Origin: Plumapathes pennacea
Lineage: Eukaryota > Cnidaria > Anthozoa > Antipatharia > Myriopathidae
Direction of reading: 5' to 3'
DNA length: 64,000 bases
NCBI GenBank assembly: GCA_964036295.1
Contig: OZ038466.1
Coordinates: 12,930,001-12,994,000, forward strand
Position numbers and translations under genes: made by a program. The notes beneath the pieces are model-generated. The model was not told the origin of the DNA. It did no database searches and saw only the letters and a list, made by a program, of their open reading frames with translations. Shown one piece after another: positions 56,844-64,000 of this stretch (positions are counted from its first letter, which is position 1; the number at the start of each line of letters is the position of its first letter).

Positions 56844-58017
56844 CAACCTCGTTCCCAGGCTCTTTCATCTCCCGGCCCCCGCCCCCGAAGAAAGACCCTG
56901 GTTCAGGGTGGTCACGTGCCTTGCTCACAAAGATAATCCGTTGGGAGGGGTCCCCCTGTCAAAGAAATTTGTCGCGCTGTGCGTTTGTCAAATCAAACCG
57001 AGGCTGGCACAAACGACACGAATCAGCCACGCTTTTTGGCAAGCTTCATTACGCTATCGTTAATAGCAGCTACGTACTGGAGCATAAACCTTAAACTTCA
57101 ATAAGTCAAGTGCTTGGGAGCAGTTTACTTTGGAGGCACTAGGGACTTTAAGATACAGGACGCGAGAGGACGACGGCAACGTCGGTGAAACAATAAAACT
57201 AATCATAGAAGACAAAAGAAGCACGTGAATATCTGAAATTGACATGTTCTCGGGGTCGCCGTGCTCTCGCATGCGACTTTAAATGCTTCTTTTTTACGTC
57301 GTTGTCAGGACGTGGACGACAGTTCGATAGAATAACAACAGTCGTTCTTCTTAGTAGGAAACGATGAAATCAATAGAACCGGCAAAAACGGAACAAATTG
57401 AGCAGGGAAAACAGAGACACTATTTATTGGTTTCTCGCGTTGCCGCCGCCGCTCTAGGTTTCTTAAACTCCCTATTCAGTGCACTTCGCACGGCCGGGAG
57501 CTTCCGCGGCTTCATTTGCCTAACTTGTCTTCGATCATTTCAGCGTTCGGGGCGCTTCTTTTCACCCTTCCGAAGGAGCCTTGACTCTCAAAATTACCTT
57601 TTTGAAAGCTCTGAAGTTGTCAAGGCGTCTTTCATATGGTCTGCAGATTAAATGCGGCAAACCTTCGCTCTGTGGCAACGAGCTGCTGTAAAACTCTTCC
57701 GCTGTTTCGAGAAGTGCCCTATTGGCTCAGTTTTCCGCAAACGTTTTTGCGGTGGTCTCCCCACAGAACTACAAGGCCTGCAACAACTTGACTTGTTGTT
57801 CAGACGCAGCGTAAACTACATGGGAGGTGTTAAATTTTTATATCCACATTTTTCGTTCCCCAGTTGACAAAGTAAGGTAAATTTCCGACTTAACGGTTTC
57901 CTCCCTTGGTTTCCTTTTTTGCGACCGGCCAGATTCTGGCCGACACGTGACCAGCCTGAACCAGGGTCTTTCTCCGGGGCGGGGGCCGGGAGATGAAAGA
58001 GCCTGGGAACGAGGTTG
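56844..58017. mobile_element. 1.17-kb element with CAACCTCGTTCCCAGGCTC inverted ends and 9-bp duplication
   Basis: The left CAACCTCGTTCCCAGGCTCT and right GAGCCTGGGAACGAGGTTG ends are perfect over about 30 bp (through TTTCATCTCCC). A direct GTTATACTA lies at 56835-56843 and 58018-58026, an intact 9-bp (or 8-bp plus one) target duplication. The interior has no recognisable transposase. A diverged reverse copy is at 28503-29525. The 8-9 bp duplication fits hAT, P-like or Mutator-type insertion. Confidence 0.85.
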
Positions 58018-58029
58018 GTTATACTAGCC

Positions 58030-58610
58030 ATATCCTTGTGTGTATTACTGACTACGATCACTTGAAGAAAATATATAACCCTGCTGTTCTTGTTTATGAT
58101 TTTTACACGAACCCAATGCATAATTTTCTGTCGACGGCTTCAGCTAGTGTATTCCTCTCAGTAGAATCGGAACTTAATCGCTTAGTCAGACGACTTCTTT
58201 TTTCTTTCAAGATTTTATAATTCGTCGGGTTGGAAAGCTGTCTATTCGATAAAATAATATGATGCAATTTGAGCCGGCGGCGATTCATACAACCTTAGAA
58301 CCGTTGATAAGCCGTTCGAAGTATAGCTAGATTTGAGCGTCGCAGAACCACAGGCAGCCCATGCTCCGGGGGTCTGTCTGTCTGTCACAGCTCATAGTGC
58401 GATTTTGCTGATATCTACGATAAAATGAAATTACAAAAAATATCACGCTTTTACGTCTAGTAATTGTGTCCTGGATCTCTTTCGAACGCTTTGGAGCCGT
58501 TTTAGAGCTAATATAAAGATGTTTTAAATTATGCTGCCTCGCCCCCTACACAAAAAACGGCAAAGCTGAAAAGCAATTTCGACCGTACCTGACATTTTGC
58601 TGATAAAATT
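58030..58610. other. Gene-free stretch
   Basis: Contains GTCTGTCTGTCTGTC near 58373. Nothing else recognised. Confidence 0.35.
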
Positions 58611-59240
58611 ACACTTCTCCAACAGCAGTCAAGCTCAAACTCCGGCGATCGCCACTGAGATAAATAGGCTTCCCTTTGGCCAAGTTACAAGGTCCAGTGA
58701 ACATCCGTTCTTGAGAAATCGCGAGAAATATTACTTGATTCAAATCCTTCGAGGCTTGCCAGAAACGAATTTGGACACGGGAAACCAACCGTCTCTCGAG
58801 TCTTGATCTGGTGAACGCAAACTGCGACACACGCACCAGAGGGTGCGGAGAATTCGGCAGACCAAAAAAAAAAAAAAAAAAAAACCAGCCTTGTCCCGAA
58901 CGTGAAAATTGACCTCTCAGTCTGTGGTTCTCTCCAAAAGTTCTCTTCAGATAGAGGGCTGTCAAACGTTCGGAACAAGGCTGGGGTTTGTTTTGGTCTG
59001 CCGAATTCTCCGCACCCTCGGGTGCGTGTGTCGCGGTTTGCGTTCACCAGATCGAGACTCGAGAGACGGTTGGTATCCAAATTCGTTTCTGGCAAGACTC
59101 GAAGGATTTGAATCAAGTAATATTTCTCGCGATCTCTCAAGAACGGATGTTCACTGGACCTTGTAACTTGGCCAAAGAGAATCCTATTTATCTCAGTGGC
59201 GATCGCCGGAGTTTGAGCTTGACTGCTGTTGGAGAAGTGT
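58611..59240. repeat. 630-bp near-perfect foldback hairpin
   Basis: The left arm begins ACACTTCTCCAACAGCAGTC and the right arm ends with its reverse complement (TGTTGGAGAAGTGT). Arms are about 290 bp each with few differences, around a loop of under 80 bp near 58907-58975. The left arm has a 21-A tract (about 58864-58884) that is short on the right (TTTGTTTT). The same frames appear on both strands because of this symmetry. Confidence 0.92.
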
Positions 59241-59249
59241 GATTCGGTT

Positions 59250-60860
59250 TGGATCGAGCGCGCGATGAGAGACGTCTGTTTTCTCAGGCTAATTGAGAGA
59301 TTGACTTTGTCCACAACATATAAAATAATTTCGAGCTATACTAAGGGTCTACATCTGGCAGTTAGACCAATCTAGGCTAAATCCGGGTCGAGTGTAAATG
59401 TTCGACGTTTTCTACGATCAACCTGGTTTTCGGACGAACGCGCGTCATTGCGATATGAGCGAGAACGGGCTTAATTTCCATAGTCTCTCCACAAAGATTC
59501 TTTTCGCTTGATGAAACTCAAACACTTTGTTGCCTTTTTATCCCCCGTCCATACGAAAACGACCAAAGCGATGCATCAAATTCACTGAAAACGCAAACTT
59601 TTGAAAACGGCTGCTCTTCTAAAAACGATGTTGTGTGGACGTATACTTCCTTCCATTTTCAGTGAAATAAAAACTTAAGAAGTATGTTAGTGTGGATGGG
59701 GCCCAAGTTTACAATCAGAAAAACTATAGAACTCATACAATTCATCTGAAAGTATTTTAGAAATCAACCTAATGGTTGGTTTGGAGGTTTATTTCCACAA
59801 CGTAATTTACTTCAGGATTGGGGAAAAATCTGTTCAAGAAACTTGAGACGGAACGTTGTGTCAACAACGACTTAGAAACAAGCACATTTCAATATTCGTT
59901 GACTTTTTACTTACCCACAATTTTTCCTTGACCAAATACTCAAACAAGAGATAAATCGTGAATAGCAAGAACTTTCAATGTGATGTAACACCAACAACTA
60001 ACATTTCGTTGTTTAAACTGTCACTGTAATCGTGTTATATATATTGTGTTTCCAGCAAACACTATTTTAAACATTTCTAACTGAAAACTTCTACGATCAA
60101 AATTCCTTGACCTTCACCTTTCTCCGACTCTTTTCTGATGTGTGACAACTCTGTATATTAAAGAAACACTCTCCACAATTTTTCTAAGAAATGCAAAAGC
60201 ATAAGACAATGCCTAGCATAATTAAGGACGTCCAGCATACTTATGAATCAAAGCAGCCGCGCCGCTAAGAGCTCGGCTATCCCTTTTTTAACTGTCAATT
60301 AAGATTGACAGATTTTGTCGCACTTTTCAAAAACCTCCCCGCATTTTAATTCATTTTAAATCACATCCGTTTCGCACTTTCGGAAATGTATTTGAAAGTT
60401 TTCAAAAACCAAAAATGATGTCATATTATAACAACAACACAAATTCAATTTCGTGTGGTGCACGTTCTTGCGTGTTAGTCTTCAAGCCGTGAAATGAGTA
60501 AAGCACAGGTATTATTCATTTTCCTAAAAGTCGCCAAATTCTATTAGTTGGTTTAATTATGTATAAAAGGGCAATATGCCCAATATTTTAAAATGTCGAG
60601 AAGGAGGTCATCAATTTCTATCGATCTGGTGTTCAATAAAAACAAACTAATTGCGATGTATCCGCAATCACTTGGTCGGCATCCATAATACTTGCTTTTC
60701 CTAAGGCCAGTCTTCTAGCGATACATTAAGCAGAAGCAGAACCTTATGCGTAAGAGAAAATGGAAACGTTTCCTTTCTTTTATGCGTATGCCCTATGTTG
60801 CGTGAAAACAGGTTTTTATTGGCGTGTGAAGTTTTGCCCCACATTGCGTGAAAACAGGCT
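59250..60860. other. Gene-free stretch with a GTCCATACGAAAACG repeat
   Basis: About 59548-59705 resembles 20760-20985 (mirrored CGTCCATACGAAAACGACC ... TGTGTGGACG, ending GTGTGGATGGGGCCC). No exon seen. Confidence 0.4.
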
Positions 60861-60861
60861 T

Positions 60862-61100
60862 CTACTGATCTTTCAATAGTGGTTTGCATGTGACGTCATA
60901 AAAAATTATCTCGGAAGTTATGCATTCTACAAAACCAACGCGTTCGTATTTTCTAGAATACCATAAGTTAAGCCTCCATGCAAAGTTCTGGGAAGATACG
61001 AAGTTTCTATCAAGAATTATTGATGTTTTAAAATCGTGACAACAAGGCCGTGTGTCACGCTTTCCGCCGCGGAAATCCTGTTTGTGTGCGAATTTCAATG
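60862..61100. repeat. Dispersed repeat shared with the window's right end
   Basis: CAAAGTTCTGGGAAGATACG ... CGTGACAACAAGGCCGTGTG at about 60978-61058 aligns with about 63919-64000. The second copy runs off the window edge. Confidence 0.7.
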
Positions 61101-61205
61101 TTTTAGCTCTGGAATCATTTAAAAAGTGGATGGGAAATAACTTCAAGCAATCCAGAATCAAATTAGTAATCAAATCAGCTTTAGTTCGTGCCGCAAGAAA
61201 AAGGT

Positions 61206-61244
61206 CGCCATGTTGGTGTACAAAAGCTGTACACCAACATGGCG
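61206..61244. repeat. Perfect 16-bp-arm hairpin
   Basis: CGCCATGTTGGTGTAC, a 7-base loop, then GTACACCAACATGGCG. Probably the centre of an inverted-repeat element including the 60862-61100 repeat. Confidence 0.9.
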
Positions 61245-61249
61245 GCTCC

Positions 61250-62640
61250 ATACAAAACCTTATTGAATTTCGTCGGAGATTAAGTCTCGATAAATTCACA
61301 CCGCAGTGTGCGATTTCTCTAAAATATTGCCTAGTGATGTATTTTCAACATATCTATCGATTCGAGACATCAAACTATGTTTGAGATCAATGATTTAGAA
61401 GATAATTTTCCGATGCCCGATCGTGCAAACCACCAATACCAAAGTCCAGTTTGACTTGGAAAATTTCCAAGCCTCCCAAACTATCGACGATGAACCAAAA
61501 GGTGAACGTAAACACCAAATAGATTCACTCGGTCCTCCTCAAATATTGTGCTCACTACTACCAACGTCCTTCCACTGCTAAGATGCGAGTTAGAATCAAC
61601 TTGAGAAACTTGCAATTCCTGAACCGTGAAACGAAACCGAAGGATGCGACCACTCAAATGAAAACTTCCAAGCGTACATTCTTACAGCACTGTTCACGTT
61701 CTTGTTCATCAGAGGTTGTGTATGTATTTTTATTAATTGTTTTATTTATTTTTTTACATGGGAATCGCTATTTTATTTAATCTGGAAAACTTTCAACTCC
61801 TGAACCGTCAAAGGAAACCGAAGGGTGTGACCACTCATGAATGCTCTCACTAGTACATTCTTATAACAGTGTTCAAGTTGCTGTTAAGCAGAGTTTGGAA
61901 CTCTCTAGAATAGTCGCGCTTACGTTGTTGTTCCATGAAAATATTTTTAGATTTTTGTGGGCGGATAAACTTACCAACACGCGCGTCTCGAAGTAACAGA
62001 GAACTGCGACATCGTCTGGCTAAGGCACACTGGTCTAAAGGTTTCTTGACTTCTTCGGCTCATAAAACATTATCCTTGCAAAATCACGACACCAGAATGG
62101 CAAGGAAAAGAAATGTAAACAAAAACGTAGCGTCGCGTGTTCAAAATATAGAGCCTTTGATGCAGTGCGGACGTCATCGGAAACTAGAAATTAAATGAAA
62201 CAAGGAAAACAATACTTTTAATTATTTTTCACTGCGCGCACGGTATCCTGACGAATCGTTCAATCTGATTGGTTCCCTATGTGGGCTGTTGTTTCCTATG
62301 TCTTTGCACGGTATTGTGTTGTCGAATGTTTACGAGTACTTTAGCTATAAAGCGAAGCGTCTTGAAAAACTTTTAATTTAAGTGGACGGACTACGATACT
62401 GCAATAAATGAAACGGAAACGAAACCCTGCACGCTATGAAGCTGATTTTACTTAAAAGAAAAGATGTTAGAACTGAGCTTAACCTCGAGGAAGCATCCAG
62501 AACTGACAAGGGAAACACGTAGAAAATTATAGCAAAGAAGTGTTTGTTTGTGCCCAAAGCTTATACTTCAACACGTTGAAAGTACTTTTCTGGTAATATA
62601 AAATGATTGAAAGAGTGCAAAATATTTGCAAACAAAACAG
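61250..62640. other. Gene-free stretch with a short direct repeat
   Basis: Two related segments, about 61610-61700 and 61795-61880, share CCTGAACCGT, a GAAACCGAAGG phrase, GACCACTCA and TACATTCTTA. This is a tandem duplication of about 185-bp period. No exon supported. Confidence 0.45.
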
Positions 62641-62642
62641 GC

Positions 62643-63066
62643 TCGTTATAGTAGTTTCGTATTAACGTAGCACACTCCAGCCAAACAAACCTGTTTCTCG
62701 TGCTCTTCGAACGGTGGTGAAATAGATTCACAGTAAAATTTCCTGTCGACTTTTCAGTCGATTTTTCATTAGCGACAAAACCCGCTAGAGACAATTTTTG
62801 TAAACAAACAACTCAGACAAACCACAGTCGATCTGGTCATGAATCATGTGTCAACAAACATATCATGCGAGGTAAACCAGATTTTGACTCGTTATAATAG
62901 TTTCGTAACGTAACACACTCCAGCCGAACAAACCTCTTTCTCGTGCTATTCGAACGGTGGTGAAAAGGATTCACAGTAAAATTTCCTGTCGATTTTTCAT
63001 TAGTGACAGAATCCGCTCGAGACAATTTTATAAACAAACAACTCAGACATACCACAGTCGATCTGC
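62643..63066 (+). repeat. Two-copy tandem duplication, period about 246 bp
   Basis: Unit 1 (62643-62836) and unit 2 (62889-63066) share TCGTTATA(G/A)TAGTTTCGTA, CACTCCAGCC, TCGAACGGTGGTGAAA, ATTCACAGTAAAATTTCCTG and ACCACAGTCGATCTG. Non-coding. Confidence 0.85.
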
Positions 63067-63918
63067 ATTTGCAATTATGGCATGAAATCATGTGTCAACA
63101 AACGTATCAGTGAACGCAAAAAAACTCGGAATAAGCTTTTACCTTTGCCAAAACATATGCATGGTCACACCATACAGCTGTGTTCCTTCTTTTGTGAGCG
63201 GAGCGTATATTCGCAAATGTGTCCAGAAATGTCGCTCTAAATGTGAATCTGTGTCGCCTGTTTGCCAGATACTACGGATATGTCAGCCGGGGGCTGAAGG
63301 GGGAGCAGATTTCCACATGCAACCAAAGAATCGGCAACGCTCACAGCCGCCATTAAATAATGCCTTGAATTTCCACGTGCGAGAGAGCCAATTATATTTA
63401 GAAAACCCCTCCCCGGAGGTAATTTAGCTTCTGACATTCTGTCGCAAAGTTATAACATTAGCACGGAAACCCTTTACTGGAAATCTCTCTGTGCATTCTT
63501 TGTGTTAAGTAGATAATAAAAGACAAACTTTCTCACAGGACCTGTACCACGGCGGCTTTTATATGGATAACACTTCATGCTCCTCCCCCCTTAGTAGTTT
63601 TTGCCACCTAGAGGGGGAGCATTTTAATGACCTAATGAGATGGGCCAAACGGCTGTTCAACTATCGCCCAAACGCCGACATAGAAGCTATTTGCATATTG
63701 CAAATAGCTTCAAAAAATCTGCGACAGAGACGATCCTTACGTCAGAGACGATTATATGGAAACCAGGCTTTAGACTTATCTCTGTAGCACATTAAAACTT
63801 GACACTTCTCATGATGAAATTACTTCGTATGAAAAAGCCATCTCAGACGTTACGCATCCTACATGTACAAGTCTGATCACTAATATGTTCAAGACTGCTA
63901 TGCATTAAGCTTTAACGC

Positions 63919-64000
63919 AAAATTCTGGGTCGATACGAAATTAATCTCTATCGGAAGCTGCAGACGTTTGAATACCGTGACAACAAAGGCGTGCATCACG
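63919..64000. repeat. Second copy of the 60862-61100 repeat, cut by the window edge
   Basis: AAAATTCTGGGTCGATACGA ... CGTGACAACAAAGGCGTG matches the earlier copy with moderate divergence. Confidence 0.65.

Noticed and set aside
58609-59314. 118-209 codon frames across the hairpin
   Set aside because: Both strands read the same peptides because of the palindrome, with poly-F from the A tract; no independent coding evidence.
63563-63787. 74-codon plus frame MDNTSCSSPLSSFCHLEG
   Set aside because: Short, no splice sites or family resemblance, ends in a repetitive QRRSLRQRR stretch.

Overview
The window looks like nuclear DNA of a cnidarian, most likely an anthozoan and perhaps a stony coral. 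The reasons are AT-rich sequence, genes split by short GT-AG introns, TTAGGG-type telomeric repeats, two intronless rhodopsin-family neuropeptide-like receptors, a PAN plus C-type lectin gene, an EGF plus nuclease gene and STPR-repeat proteins. There are also very many small inverted-repeat DNA transposons. No prokaryotic signals (operons, Shine-Dalgarno sites, CRISPR) are present. The taxonomic call is inference.

Layout. 1-2.2 kb: repeats and C-tract, no gene. 2.2-7.1 kb: a large disordered minus-strand protein (4765-7074) with a decayed partial copy at 2230-2686. 7.4-9.3 kb: two head-to-head broken STPR-repeat genes forming an inverted repeat. 9.9-12.0 kb: two DNA-transposon-like elements. 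12.4-20.7 kb: an inverted duplication whose left arm carries a two-exon SAM-dependent methyltransferase (12484-13538, minus) and whose shorter right arm keeps only exon 2, with a frameshift. An interstitial telomeric tract lies in the left arm. 21.3-24.3 kb: a four-exon secreted EGF plus DNA/RNA non-specific endonuclease gene (minus), assembled here from hidden exons with matching splice phase. 25-32.8 kb: mostly transposable elements (Harbinger-like, Merlin transposase relic, palindromic elements). 34.0-35.8 kb: a two-exon secreted PAN plus C-type lectin gene (minus). 39.4-39.7 kb: a tRNA-derived SINE. 41.0-42.1 and 54.9-56.0 kb: two paralogous intronless class A GPCRs (both minus). Between and after them lie microsatellites, a LINE relic, a piggyBac-like MITE, a 1.17 kb element with 9-bp target duplications, a 630-bp near-perfect hairpin and tandem duplications.

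There is no operon-like functional coupling. The genes are independent: two cell-surface receptors, two secreted proteins plausible for defence or digestion, one methyltransferase, and one unknown disordered protein. All recognised intact genes lie on the minus strand. The strongest new information is the exon assembly of the nuclease and lectin genes, the inverted duplication that broke the second methyltransferase, and several mobile-element families defined by their own target-site duplications.
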